A DNA stretch of 64,000 nt from Callipepla californica brunnescens (Eukaryota; Chordata; Aves; Galliformes; Odontophoridae), in NCBI GenBank assembly GCA_023055505.1, contig JALIRH010000121.1, positions 186,001-250,000 on the forward strand. Direction: 5' to 3'. The translations under genes were made by a program, and so were the position numbers. Shown here piece by piece: positions 1 to 13,300 of this stretch. Under the pieces are notes generated by a model. That model saw nothing but the letters and a program-made list of their open reading frames with translations, had not been told where the DNA came from and did not search any database. How positions within the stretch are numbered: position 1 is the stretch's first letter; every line of letters begins with the position of its first letter.

Positions 1-3000
1 ACCCTGACCCTAACCCTGACTCAAACCCTACCCTTAACCCTGACCCTAACCCTACCCTAACCCTTACCTAACCCTAACCCTACCCTAACATTTACCCTAA
101 CCCCTAACCCTTACCTAACCATAACCCTAACACTAAAACTAACCCTACTCTAACCCCTAACCCTACCCTAACCCTTACCCTAACACTAACCCTAAACCTA
201 CCCTAACCGTGACCCTAACCCCTAACCCCAACCCCAAAGCCCTAACCCTAACCCTGCCCCTAACCCCAACCCAACCCTAACCCTAACCCCAACCCTACCC
301 TAACCCTAACACTAACCCCTAACCCTACCCTAGCCCTAACTCCTAACCCCTAATTTTAACCCTAACACTAACCCTAGCCCTACCCTAACCCTAACCCTAC
401 CCCTTACACTAACCATACCCTAACCCTAAAACTGACCCTACACCATCCCTGACCCTAACCCTAACCCTTACCCTAACCCTTACCTATCCCTAACCCTACT
501 CTAACCCTTTACCCTAACCCTACCCTAACCCTTACCCATACCCCTACCCCTAACCCCTACATCTAGCCCTACCCTAAGCCTAACCCTTCCCTATCCCTAA
601 CCCTTACCCTAACCCTTACCTATCCCTAACCCTACCCTAACCCTAACCATACCCCTACCCCTAACCCCTACATCTAGCCCTACCCTAACCCTAACCCTAC
701 CCTATCCCTAACCCTAACCCTTACCCTAACCCTTACCTATCCCTAACCCTACCCTAACCCTACCCCTAACCCTACCCTAACCCTGACCCTGACACTAACC
801 CTACCCTAAACCTTACCTACCCCTAACCCATAACCCTAACCCATAACCCTAACCCTAACCCTACCCTAACATTTACCCTAACCCTTACCTAACCATAACC
901 CTAACACTAACCCTAAACCTAACCTAACCCTACCCTAACCGTGACCCTAACCCCTATCCCCAACCCGTAAGCCCAAACCCTAACCCTGTCCCTAACCCCA
1001 ACCCTACCCTAACCCTAACCACAACCCTACCCTAACCCTAAACCTAACACTAACCCGTAACCCTACCCTAGCCCTAATCCCTAACCCATACCCTACCCTA
1101 ACACTACCCTACCCTTACCCTAAACCTACTCTAACTCTACCCTTACCCTAACCCTACCCTAAACCTAACTATAACCCTACCCTAACTCTAACCCTAACCC
1201 TAACTCTTACCCTATCCCTAACCCTAACCCCTAACCCTGACACTGACCCTAACCACTAAACCTAACCCTTACCATAAATTCTAATCCAACCCTAACCCTA
1301 ACCCTACCCTAACCCTACCCATACCCATAACCCTAACCCTAACCTAACCCTAACACTACCCTAACCCTAACCCCTAACCGTAGCCCTACCCTAACCCTAC
1401 CCCTCACCCTAACCCTAACACTACCCTAACCCTAACCCCTAACCCTAACCCCTAACCGTAGCCCTACCCTAACCCTACCCCTCACCCTAACCCTATCCCT
1501 TACCCTAACCCTTACCTATCCCTAACCCTAACCCTAAACCTTAACCCTACCCTAACCCTACCCTAAACCTAACCCTAACCTTAAACCCTAACCCCAACCC
1601 ACCAGATCCCTAACCCTAACTCTAACCCTAACCCTACTGATTCCTTACCATAACCCTACCCTAACCCTAACCCTACCCTAAACTTAACCCCTAACCCTAA
1701 CCCTTACCCTAACCCTAACATTGACCCTATCCCTGACCCTAACCCCTAACCCTAACCCTTACCGTAACCCCTAACCCTAAACCCTAACCCTAACACTAAC
1801 CCTACACTAACCCTAATCTAAACTAACCCTAACCCTAAACCCTAACCCTAATCTAAACTAACCCTAACCCTATTGATGGACCCAAAACCTAACCCTAACA
1901 CTTACCCTAACCCTAACCCTGACCCTAACCCTGACTCAAACCCAACCCTTAACCCTGACCCTAACCCTACCCTAACCCTCACTCAAACCCTACCCTTAAC
2001 CCTGACCCTGACCCTAACCCTACCCTAACCCTTACCTATCTCTCACCCTACTCTAACCCTAACCCTAACCCTACCCTAACCCTCCAATCTAACCCTAATT
2101 CTACTCTAACCCTAACCCCTAACCCTAACCCTACCCTAACCCTAAACCCTAATCCTACCATAACCCTGTTGATGGACCCTAATTCTACCTTAACCCTAAC
2201 CCCTAACCCTAACACTAACCCTACACTAACCCTAATCTAAACTAACCCTAACCCTATTGATGGACCCAAAACCTAACCCTAACCCTACCCTAACCATAAC
2301 ACTTACCCTAACCGTACCCTAACCCTAACCCTACCCTAACCCTCACCCTAACACTACCCTAACACTACCCTAACATTTACCCTAACCCCTAACCCTTACC
2401 CTAACCCTTACCTGACCATAACCCTAACACTAAACCTAACCCTAACCCTAACCCTTAACCCCAACCCCTAAGGCCTAACCCTAACTCCTAAGCCCTAACC
2501 CCACCCTAACACTAACCCTGCCCCTAACACCTAACCCTACCCTAGCCCTAACCCCTAATTTTAACCCTAACCCCTAACCCTAACCCTACCCTAACCCTAA
2601 CCCTGCCCCTTACCCTAACCATACCCTAACCCTAACACTGACCCTACCCCTATCCCTGACCCTAACCCTTACTCTAACCCTTACCTATCCCTAACCCTAC
2701 CCTAACCCTTAACCCGAACCCTACCCTAACCCTTACCCTAACCCCTAACCCTAACCCTACACTAACCCTCAAATCTAACCCTAATTCTACCCTAACCCTA
2801 ACCCCTAACCCTACCCTAACCCTAACCCTGACTCAAACCCTACCCTTAACCCCGACCCTAACCCTACCCTAACCCTTACCCTAACACTACCCTAACATTT
2901 ACCCTAACCTTTAAACCTTACCTAACCATAACACTAATACTAAAACTAACCCTACCCTAACCCCTAACCCTACCCTAACCCTTTCCCTAACACTAACCCT

Positions 3001-4604
3001 AACCCTGCACTAACCGTGACCCTAACCCCCAACCCCAACCCCTAAGCAATAACCCTAACCCTGCCCCTAACCCCAACCCTACCCTAACCCTAACCCTGCC
3101 CCTAACCCTAACACTAACCCCTAACCCTACCCTAGCCCTAACCCCTAACCCCTAATTTTAACCCTAACCCTTAACCCTAGCCCTACCCTAACCCTGCCCT
3201 AACCCTAACCATACCCTAACCCTAACACTGACCCTAACACTATCCCTGACCCTAACCCTTACCTATCCCTAACCTTACCCTAACACCTAACCCTAACCCT
3301 ACACTACCCCTCAAATCTAACCCTAATTCTACCCTAACACTAACCCCTAACCCTACCCTAACCCTAACCCTACCCTACCCCTGACTCAAACCCTACCCTT
3401 AACCCTCCTTAACCCTACCCTAACCCTTACCTAACCCTAACCCTACCCTAACCCTTAACCCTAACCCTACCCTAACATTTACCCTAACCCCTAACCATAA
3501 CCCTAACACTAACCCTAACCCTAACCTTACCCTACCCTAACCGTGACCCTAACCCCTAACCCCAACCCATAAGCCCTAACCCCAAACCCTTACCTAACCC
3601 AAACCCTACCCTAATCCTAACCCTAACCCTGCCCCTAACCCTAACACAAACCCCTAACCCTACCCTAGCCCTACCCTAGACCTAACCCTACCCTAGCCCT
3701 AACCCCTAACCCCTAACCCAAACCCTAACCTTACCCTAAACCTACCCTAACCCTACCCTTACCCTAACTCTAACCCTAACACTAACCCTACCCTAACTCT
3801 TACCCTATCCCTAACGCTAAGCCCTAACCCTGACACTGACCCTAACTCCTAACCCTAACCCTTACCGAAAATTCTAATCCAACCCTAACCCTAACCCTAC
3901 CCTAACCCTACCCATACCCCTACCCCTAACCCTACACTAACCCTTACCTATCCCTAACCCTAGCCCTACCCTAACCCTAACCCTTACCCTATCCCTAACC
4001 CTAACCCTTACCCTAACCCTTACCTATCTCTAACCCTACCCTAACCCTTAAACCTAACCCTACCCTAACCCTCCAATCTAACCCTAATTCTACTCTAACC
4101 CTAACCCTACCCTAACCCTAAACCCTAACCCTACCATAACCCTATTGATGGACCCTAGTTCTACCCTAACCCTAACCCCTAACCCTAACACCTAACCCTA
4201 ACACCTAACCCTTTGCTAACCCTATTGATGGACCCTAACTGTAACACTAACCCTACCCGTAATCCTACCCCTAACCCTTACCCAACCCTAACCCTAACCC
4301 TTACCCTAAACCTAACCCTACCCTAATTCTAACCCTAACCCTGACCCTATCCCTAAACCGAACCCCTGACCCTAACCCCTAACCTTAACCCCTAACCCTA
4401 ACCCTACCCTTACCCTAACCCTACACCCTAACCCTAAACCCTACCCTAACCTAACCCTAACCCTACCCTAACCCTAAAACCCTAACCCTACCTCACACCC
4501 TACCCTTAACCCTGACCCTAATACTTACCCTAACCATTATCTAACCCTAACCCTACCCCATCCCTACCCTACCCCTTAAACCTAACCCTAACCCTACCCT
4601 AACG
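1..4604. repeat. Degenerate CCCTAA telomere-like array
   Basis: The block is built almost entirely from CCCTAA with frequent one-base variants (CCCTAC, CCCTTA, ACCCTG, CACTAA), all C-rich on the plus strand. Perfect runs are short, so this is subtelomeric or interstitial telomere-like DNA rather than a functional telomere end. Higher-order structure is visible: a segment with 'aacatttaccctaacc' recurs near 88, 869, 2372, 2896 and 3475, and a non-telomeric 'gatggaccc' marker recurs near 1875, 2171, 2255, 4148 and 4224. These suggest larger segments were duplicated after the simple repeat had decayed. No gene is visible. The C-rich plus strand at the left is the polarity expected for the left end of a chromosome. 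Confidence 0.95.
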
Positions 4605-5586
4605 GTGTCAGAATGTGACAGTCACAATATCAAAGTATCACAATGTCAGAATGTCAGTGTCACAAGGTTAGAATTTCACAATGCCAAAATATCACAATGT
4701 GAGAATCTAAAAATGTCACAGTGTCAGAATGTCACAATGCAAAAATGAAAGACTGTCACAATACCAGAATGTAAAAATTTCACAGTCAGAATATTACAGT
4801 GTCACAATGTCAGAAGGTCGCATTTTCAGAATGTCAGTACGTGAGGATGTCAGAACGTCACAATGTCACAAAGTGAGAATATGAGAATGTCAGAATAACA
4901 GAATGTCAGAATGTGAGAACGAAATGATGTCAGAATGTGATTATGTGAGAATGTCCGAATTTCAGAATGTCAGAATGTCACAACGTCAGAATGCAAGAAT
5001 ATCAGAATGTCCTAAGTTGAGAATGTCACAATGTATCTGAATAGAAGAATGTAACATTGGCACAATCTCAGAATGTAACAAAGACATCACATCATAATGT
5101 CAGAATGTCAGAATTTCACAACTTCACAATGTCACAATGAGAGAATTTCAGAACGCAGCAATGTAACAATATGAGAATGTCACAATATCAGATTGTCAGA
5201 ATGTCAGAATGACAAAATGTGAGAATATCACAATATCACTATGCCAGATTCCCAAAATGCCACGATGTCACAATCTCAGAATGTCAGAATCACAGAATTT
5301 GACACTGCGAGAATATCACAAAGTCACAAAGCCACAATGTCATAATATCACAATATCACAATGTCAGAATGTCACTATGGCAGATTGTCAGAATGCCAGA
5401 ACATCAGAAGGTGAGAATATAAGAATGTCAGAATGTCACAATGTCACAATGAGAGAATATTAGAATGTCACAATGTCAACATGTCAGAATGTGAGAAAGG
5501 GAGAATGTCATGATGTCAGAATGTCTTAATGTCAGAATGTCAAATCGTCACAACCTCCCAATTAAAATTCAGGGAATATGACTGTG
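4605..5586. repeat. 8-bp minisatellite, segment 1
   Basis: The sequence switches abruptly from CCCTAA to tandem 8-bp words, mainly GTCAGAAT and GTCACAAT, with GTGAGAAT, ATCAGAAT and similar variants. Because 24 bp holds three words, reading frames encode an 8-residue peptide periodicity (for example MSECHNVR), which explains the spurious open frames here. The array is strongly degenerate but keeps one orientation. It ends at the CTGTG target site of the LTR insertion that follows. Confidence 0.93.
5582..5586. other. Target-site duplication, left copy (CTGTG)
   Basis: CTGTG lies immediately before the LTR's TG and is repeated immediately after its terminal CA at 6510-6514. Confidence 0.75.
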
Positions 5587-5995
5587 TGTGAAAGACAGCA
5601 ACTGTTTTTGACTTTTGTTGTCTCAAAGCTTGCTTCATGAGGTCTTTCTGGCTAGAAGACTCTAATTGACAACTGCTTGGAGAAGCTGATCATCACAAAG
5701 GACAATAATACTTGTATGGCACCGAAAGTACTACTCCTGTTGATTTATCTGTTGGGCCAGATGTGTTGGGTGGGCACAAATCAAACTAATGCCAGAACAC
5801 GGAGGCAGCTAAAGAAAGCAGGATAGACACCCTGTTGTCCCTACAAGACAAGCCTCTCTTAAAACAAAACACCCACATGAATGGTGAGGAGCTTTCCTCC
5901 TTCAAGGTTTGAAAATTTAAAGCAAAACTGACCTTTAGGTTTAATCCCCTCGATAACCAGAGTCTGGAATGTGATGAATATGCATGTGCTATACC

Positions 5996-6004
5996 TTTAA
6001 ATAG
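5996..6004 (+). promoter_or_regulatory. TATA-like element of the solo LTR
   Basis: TTTAAATAG sits about 400 bp upstream of the AATAAA signal and in the same orientation, a plausible U3 core promoter. If transcription starts about 25-30 bp downstream, R would be unusually long (roughly 390 bp). Activity is not shown by sequence. Confidence 0.45.
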
Positions 6005-6401
6005 CTATTCATTTCTCTCTTACGTGCGCATGTTTGGTGAAGCAATCCCCCATGTACCCAGCGCGCCGCTTGACAGAACTCATTGGTGTGTCGAGTTGCT
6101 CAGTTGGTTTTCTCGACACCACTAAACCAAAGACTTTGAAGAAGAGACTTTCCTGAGGGAAAAACCTCTTTGGAAGAACCCCCCTGCACAGCGCCTGCTT
6201 GCTGCAAAACTTCCCGGCTTTCTCCCATCCCCCGCGGAGACCAGACGAATTCCTGAGACCAACGGACTACGGACCTCGCCAGATCCACGGTGCTGATGCT
6301 CTCTCTTTCTCTTTCTTGCTTTCTGCCAAGTCTCTTCGCTTTTCATCTCTTTTCTATCACCCATCTTCCCTTCCCCATATCCCTAAAAAACTACTTATTG
6401 T

Positions 6402-6407
6402 AATAAA
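6402..6407 (+). terminator. AATAAA polyadenylation signal of the solo LTR
   Basis: AATAAA lies about 100 bp before the 3' end of the LTR, the expected place for the signal that defines the R/U5 boundary. Confidence 0.55.
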
Positions 6408-6509
6408 CTGGTTGGGCTAAAATTTGAACCATTGCCTTTTAATCTCACCATCGGGTATACACATACATATAAAGAACCTCATCTCCCTCCTTTATTTTGG
6501 AGCGTGACA

Positions 6510-6514
6510 CTGTG
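6510..6514. other. Target-site duplication, right copy (CTGTG)
   Basis: Perfect 5-bp copy of 5582-5586, directly following the LTR end, with the 8-bp minisatellite resuming behind it. Confidence 0.75.
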
Positions 6515-7690
6515 TCAAAACGTCACAATGAGAGAATATGAAAAAGTGAGAACATCACAATGACCGAATGTCAGAATGTCGCAATTAGAAAATCGGGGAA
6601 TATCAAAATGTCACAACGTCACAATGAGAGATAATAACACCAAGTGAATGACAATGTCACAGTGTCACAATGAGAGTATCTCAGAATGTCAGAACTTCAA
6701 AATGTCAAAATGTCACAAAGTCCAAATATCACAATGACAGAATGTCAGAATGACAGATTCCCACAGTTTCAGAATGTCAGAATGTGGTAATGAGAGAAAG
6801 TCAAAATATCGGAATGTCAGAATGTCACAAGGAGAGAATGTCAGAGTGTCACAATGCTATAATGTCAAAATGTCAGAACATCAGAAGGTCAGAATATCAC
6901 AATGTCACAACGAGAGAACCTCAAAATGTCACCAAGAGAGACTGTCAAACTATCAGAATGTGAGAATGAGTGAATGTCACAATGAGAGATGGCCACAATT
7001 TTAGAATGCCAGATTGTGAGAATGTCAGAATGTGAAAACGCCAGAATGGGAGTGAGTGAATGTCACAACATCAAAATGTCATAACGTCAGAATGTCAGAA
7101 TGAACCAATGTGAGAGTGCCTGAATGTCACAGTATGAGAACGTCACAATATCACAAATCTCAGAATTTCAGTGTCAGAATGAGAGAATGTCACAATGCCA
7201 CAATGAGAGAATGTCGCAATTACAGATTATTGATAGATCAGAATGTCAGAATACGAGAAAGTGAGAATGTCCCAATGTCAGAATATCAGAATGAGGGAAA
7301 GAGAGAATGTCATGATGCCAGAATGTCAAATTGTCACAAAGTCACAATATCACAATGAGAGAATATCAGAAAGTGAGAATATGCCAGTGAATGAATGACA
7401 CATTGTGAGAATGTCAGAATGTCAGAACGTCAGAATATCAGAATTACAAAATCAGGGAATATGACTGTGTCACAATGTCACAAAGAGAGAATATGAAAAA
7501 GTGAGAATATCACAACGACCGAATGTCAGAACGTGACAATGTCACAATGTCAGAATGAGGGAAAGAGAGAATGTCATGAAGTCAGAATGTCAACTTGTCA
7601 CAATGCCACAATAGCACAGTAAGAGAATATCAGAAAGTGAGAATTATGACAGTGACTGAATGTCACGATGTGAGAAAGTCAGAATATTAG
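6515..7690. repeat. 8-bp minisatellite, segment 2
   Basis: Same GTCAGAAT/GTCACAAT words and same orientation as before the LTR. A longer word containing 'cagggaatatgactgtgtc' near 7455-7475 recurs in variant form near 5571, 6593 and 8291, so segments longer than 8 bp were also duplicated. No gene. Confidence 0.92.
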
Positions 7691-8023
7691 GATAGGGCAA
7701 ATAACCCCCAAAAAAGCACTCCATGGAAATTGTGCGAAAGGCGGTATATTTTAGGTAGGCTTAAGAAAATGGTATACAAACAAGAAGAAAAGAGAGGAGC
7801 TCACCTTGATGATGGTCGAGGCTCGCTAATAACTCCAAAAGGGAGGGATCTCTAACAAGAGAACCTTCCCTGCTGGAGGTCAGCCCTTAAATGGGGTCTT
7901 GGCAGAGGTGGAGTCAAACTCCACCCCTTCCAATCACACTCACTTGTGCCCCTGCAGCTGACTCAGGGCTTGCCTCAGGTGATCAATCAGTGGTTCAGGC
8001 CATGATTCAACAGTTCCCATACA
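7691..8023 (-). mobile_element. 333-bp LTR-like insertion, unclassified
   Basis: A unique stretch interrupts the 8-bp array. ATTAG occurs at 7686-7690 and again at 8024-8028, consistent with a 5-bp target duplication. Read on the minus strand the insert begins TGTATGGGAACTG, as an LTR would, but ends CCCTATC rather than CA. Either its 3' terminus has mutated or the boundary is a few bases off. It has no convincing ORF and no AATAAA on the minus strand. A short solo LTR is the best guess; a non-autonomous element is possible. Confidence 0.5.
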
Positions 8024-10333
8024 ATTAGAATGTCAGAATGTCACCATGAGAGTATCTCAGAATGTCACAATGTCAGAATGTCACAACGATAGAATGTCAA
8101 AATGGCAGCATGTGTCTGTGAGAGAATGCCACAATGACAGAATAGAAATATGTCAGAATATAGCAATGAGAGAATGTTAGAATGCAACAATGTCAACATG
8201 TCAGAATGGGAGAAAGTGAGAATGTCATGATGTCAGAGTGTCTTAATGTCAGAATGTCAAATCTTCACTGTGTCACAACTACAAGATTAGGGAATATGAC
8301 TGTGTCAGAAAGTCACAATAAGAGGAGATGAAAAAGAGAGAATATCACAATGACCGAGTGTCACAATGTAAGAAAGTGAGAATGTGAGAATGTCAAAATG
8401 TCAGAATGACAGAATATCACTATGTCACAATGTCGCAATGTCTCAAGGTCAGAATATCAATATGTAACAGTGTAAGAACGTCACAAATACCACAATGGGA
8501 GAATGACAGATTGTCACGATTACAGAATTTCAGAATGTGAAAATATCAGAATGTCACAATGTCAGATTCTGAGAATGTCACAATGACAGAATGTCAGAAT
8601 GAAAGATTTTCCAAATTCCAGAATGTCACTATGTCACAACGTCAGAATGACGCATTGTCAAAATGCTAGAATGTCACAATGTCACAAGGTGAGAACATCA
8701 CAATGGCAGATTGTCATAATGCCAGAACATCAGAAGGTGAGAATATTAGAATGCCACAATGTCACAATGTCACCATGAGAGTATCTCAGAATGTCACAAT
8801 GTCAAAATGTCAGAATGAGGGAAAGAGAGAATGTCATGATGTCAGAATGTCTTAACGTCAGAATGTCAAATTGTCACAACGTCACAATATCACAATGAGA
8901 GAATATCAGAAAGTGAGAATATGGCAATGACCGAATGACACATTGTGAGAATGTCAGAATGCCAGAATGTCAGAATGTCAGAATGTCAAAATGTGTGAAT
9001 GTCTGAATGTCACCATGAGAGAGAGTCAGAGTTTTACAATGTCACAATGTGAGAATGTCTGAACGTCAGAATGAGGGAGAGTTAGAATTTCAGAATGTCA
9101 CAGTGTCACAATGTCATCATGTCACAATATCAGAATGTTGCATTGTCACAATGTGAGAATGACAGGTTGTCACAATTCCAGAATTTCAGAATGTCAACAT
9201 GTCTGAATGTCACAATGTCACAATTTCACTATGTCACAACGCTAGAATGTCATAATATCAGAAAGTGAGAATATCACAATGGCAGATTGTCATAATGCCA
9301 GAACTTCAGAAGGTGAGAATATTAGAATGTCACAATGTCACAATGTTACAATGTGAGTATCTCAGAATGTCACAATGCCAGAATATCAGAATGGCAGAAT
9401 ATGAGAAAGTGAGAATGTCACAATGTCAAAATGTCAGAATGAGAGAAAGAGAGAATCTCATGATGTCGGAATGTCTTAATGTCAGAATGTCAAATTGTCA
9501 CAACGTCACGATATCACAATGAGAGAATATCAGAAAGTGAGAATATGACAATGACCGAATGACACAATGTGAGAACGTTAGAATGTGAGAATGTCAGAAT
9601 TGGAGAATGTCACAGAGTCACAATGACAGATTGCCACAATTTCAGAATGTCAGTGTATCACAATGCCACAAAGTCACAATATCAGTATGTCATGAAGATA
9701 GAATGTCACAATGACAACATATGACTGTGACAGAACGTCACAATGTCAGATGATAAATATGGCCGAAAATCACAATGAGAGAATGTTAGAATGTCACAAT
9801 GTTAACATGTCAGAACGTGAGAAAGCCACAATGCCACGATGTGAGAATCTCACAATGTCACAATGAGAGAGAGTCAGAATTTCACAGTATCAGAATTTTG
9901 CATTGTCACAATGTGAGAATGACAGATTGTCACATTTCCAGAATTTCAGAATGTCACAATTCCAGAATTTCAGAATGTCCAAATATCTGAATGTCACAAT
10001 AGCAGAATGTGAGAGTATCACAATGACAGAATGTCAGAATGACAGGTTGTCACAATTCCAGAATGTCACTATGTCACAATGCTAGAATGTCAGAATGTCA
10101 GAATGTGAAAATAGCACAAGGGCAGGTTGTCATAATGCCAGAACTTCAGAATGTGAGAATATTAGAATGTCATAATGTCAGAATGGGAGAATGTCACAAC
10201 GGCAGGTTGTCATAATTCCAGAAGTTCAGAATGGGAGAATATTAGAATGTAACAATGTTGCAATGTGACAATGAGAGTATCTCAGAATGTCACAATGTCA
10301 GAATGTCAGAATGCCAGAATAAGAGAAAAGAAA
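8024..10333. repeat. 8-bp minisatellite, segment 3
   Basis: Continuation of the GTCAGAAT/GTCACAAT array with ATCAGAAT, GCCAGAAT and GTGAGAAT variants. Longer duplicated blocks are visible: the phrase around 'gtcataatgccagaac' recurs near 8713, 9288 and 10130. It ends at a short AG-rich bridge near 10320 and passes directly into the 11-bp array. Confidence 0.93.
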
Positions 10334-13300
10334 GGTATGAGGAGGCTATGGGGAAGCTATGGGGCAGCTATTGGGCAGCAGTGGGGCAGCTATGGGGCAG
10401 TAGTAGGGCAGCTATAAGGCAGCTATGGGGCAGCAGTGGGGCAGCTATGGGGCGGCTATGAGGAAGCCATTGGGCAGCTATGGGGCAGAAGTGAGGCAGC
10501 AATCAGGCAGCAGTGAGGCAGCTATGAGGAGGCTATGGGGCAGCTATGGGTCAGCTATCGAGAGGCTATGGGGCAGCTATGGGACGGCGATGAGGCAGAC
10601 ATGGGGCAGCTATGGGGGAGCAGTGAGGCAGCTATGGGGAGGCTATGGGGCAGTAGTTGGGCAGCTATAGGGTGGCTATGGGGAAGCCATTGGGCAGCTA
10701 TGGGGCAGCAGTGAAGCAGCTATGGGTCAGTAGTTTGGCAGCTATGACGAGGCTATGGGAAGGCCATGGGGAAGCGATGGGGCAGCTCTGAGGCAGACAA
10801 AATGTAGCTATGGGGGAGCAGTGAGGCAGCTATGGGGTGGCTATGGGGCAGTAGTGGGGCAGCTATGGGGCAGCTATGAGGTAGCCATGGGGCAGCTATG
10901 GGGAAGCAGCGAGGGAGCTATGGGGTAGCAGTGAGGCAGCTATGATGAGGCTATGGGGAGGCTATGGGGCAGCCACGGTGCAGCTATGGGGCAGCAGTGG
11001 GGCAGCTATGGGCAGCAGTAAGGAAGCTATTGAGAAGGCTATGGGGGCAGCTATGGGGTGGCTATGGGGCAGCTATAGAGCGGCAATGTGGCAGTAGTGG
11101 GGCACCTATAAGGCAGCTATGGGGCAGCAGTGGGACAGCTATGGGGTGGCTATTAGGCAGCCATGGGGTGGCAATGGGGCAGCAGTGAGGCAGCTATGGG
11201 GCGGCTATGGGGCTGAAGTGGGGCAGCTATGAGGAGTCTCTTGAGAGGCTATGGAGCAGCTATGGGGCAGCAGTGGGGTAGCAGGAGGAGACTATGGGGA
11301 GGCTATGAAGCAGGTATGGGGCAGCAGTGGGGCAGCTATGGGGCGACTATGGGGCAGCAGTTGAGCAGCTATGGGGCAGCCATGGGGCAGCTATGTGGCA
11401 GTAGTGAAACAGCTATGGTGTAGCTATAAGCGAGCCTTAAGGCAGCAAGGGGCAGTAGTAAGGCAGCTTTGGGGCAGCAGTGGGGCAGCTATGATGAGAC
11501 TATGGGAAGGCCATGAGGAAGCTATGGGGCATCTTTGAGGCAGACAAAAAGTAGCTGTGGGGCTGCAGTGAGGCAGCTATGGGGCAGCTGTGGGGCAGCT
11601 ATTGTGTAGCAGTGAGGCATCTATGAGGAGGCTATGGGGAGGATATGAGGCAGCTATGGGGCAGAAGTGAGGCAGCTATGGGGTGGCTATAGGGCAGCAG
11701 TGGGGCAGGTATGGGGCAACAAAGAGGCAGCCATGGGGCAGCAGTGGGGCAGCTTTGAGGCTACGGGGCGGCTATGGGGCAGTAGTGGGGTAGCTATGGG
11801 GCAGCAGTGAGGAAGCTAAGGGGAAGCAATGGGGCAGCTTTGAGGATGCTATTGGGAAGCCATGGGGCAGCAATGGGGCGGCTATGAGGCAGCGACGGGG
11901 AAGCTATGGGGCAGCAGTGAGGCAGGTATGGGGCAGTAGTAAGGCAGCTACGGGGCAGCAGTGGGGCAAATATGAGGAGGCTCTGAGGAAACTATGGGGC
12001 AGCTATGGGGCAGCAGTGAGGCAGTTATACAACAGGTATGAGGCACTTATCAAGCAGCTATGGGTCAGCTATGAGGAGGCTATGGGGCAGATGTGGTGCA
12101 GCAGTGGGGCAGCTAAGGCAGCTATGGGGAGGCTATGGGGCAGCAGTGTGGGCAACTATGAGGAGACTATGGGGAGGCTATGAGGCAGCTATGGGGCAGT
12201 AGTCGGGCAGCTATTGGACGGCTATGAGGCAGCCATGGGGCAGCTATGGGGCAGCAGTGAGACAGCTATGGGGCAAGTATGGGGAGGCTATGGGGCAGCG
12301 ACGGGGTGGCTATGGGGCAGTAGTGGGGCAGCTATGGTGAGGTTATGAGGCAGCCATGGGGTAGGTATGAGAAACCAGTGAGGCAGCTATGGGGCAGTAG
12401 TGGAGCAGCTATGAGGCAGCGGTGGGTCAGCTATGGGGTGGCTATGAGGCAGCAGTGGGTCAGCTATGGGGTGGCTATGAGGCAGCCATGGGGCAGCTAT
12501 GGGACAGCAGTGGGGCAGCTATGAGGTAGCCATGGGGCACCTATGGGGAAGCAGCGAGGGAGCTATGGGGTAGCAGTGAGGCAGCTATGAGGAAGCTATG
12601 GGGAGGCTATGGGGAGGCTATGGGGAGGCTACGGGGCAGATATGTAACGGCTATGAGGCAGCCACGGTGCAGTTATGGGGCAGCCACGGTGCAGCTATGG
12701 GGCAGCAGTAAGGAAGCTACGAGAAGGCTATGGAGGCAGCTATCGGGTGGCTATGGGGCAGCTATGGGGCAACTATGAGGCAGCCGTAGGGCAGCTATGG
12801 TGCAGCAGTGAGGCAGCAATTAGGCAGAAGTTGGGCAGATATGGGGCAGCAGTGAGGCAGCTATGAGGAGGCTATGGGGCAGCTATGGGGCAGCAGAGAG
12901 GCAGCTATGGGGCACGAGTGAGGCAGCTATGGGTTAGCTATGAGGAGGCCTTGAGGAGGCTATGGGGCAGATATGGGGCAGCAGTGGGGCAGCTAAGGCA
13001 GCTATGGGAAGGCTATGGGGCAGCAGTGTTGCAGCTATGAGGAGACTATGGGGAGGCTATGAGGCAGCTATGGGGCAGCAGTCGGGCAGATATAAGGCAG
13101 CTATTGGGAAGCAGTGGGGCAGCTATGGGGCGGCTATTAGGCAGCCTTTGGGCACCTATTGGGCAGCAGTGAGGCAGGTATGGGGCAGCTATGAGGACGT
13201 TATGGGGCAGCTATGGGGCAGCAGTGGGGCAGCAATAACGCAGTAGTGGGGCAGCTATGGGGCAGTAGTGGGGCAGCAATGAGGACGCTCTAGGGAGACT

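Larger units (their letters stand above)
5587..6509 (+). mobile_element. Solo LTR of an endogenous retrovirus, 923 bp
   Basis: The element starts TGTGAAAGAC and ends GAGCGTGACA, so it has canonical TG...CA ends with a TGT/ACA inverted terminal repeat. It is flanked by direct repeats CTGTG at 5582-5586 and 6510-6514. A related uninterrupted stretch near 7455-7475 shows what the site looked like before insertion. It carries a TATA-like TTTAAATAG at 5996-6004 and an AATAAA signal at 6402-6407, both on the plus strand, which sets the orientation. No retroviral internal sequence flanks it, so it is a solo LTR left by LTR-LTR recombination. The 5-bp duplication does not by itself identify the class, and I do not assign a family. 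Confidence 0.85.

Noticed and set aside
1..4604. Functional terminal telomere
   Set aside because: Nearly every repeat is variant and perfect runs are short; a working telomere would show long exact CCCTAA tracts.
5209..10085. ORFs encoding MSECHNVR-like repeats
   Set aside because: Direct read-out of the 8-bp minisatellite; no gene features.
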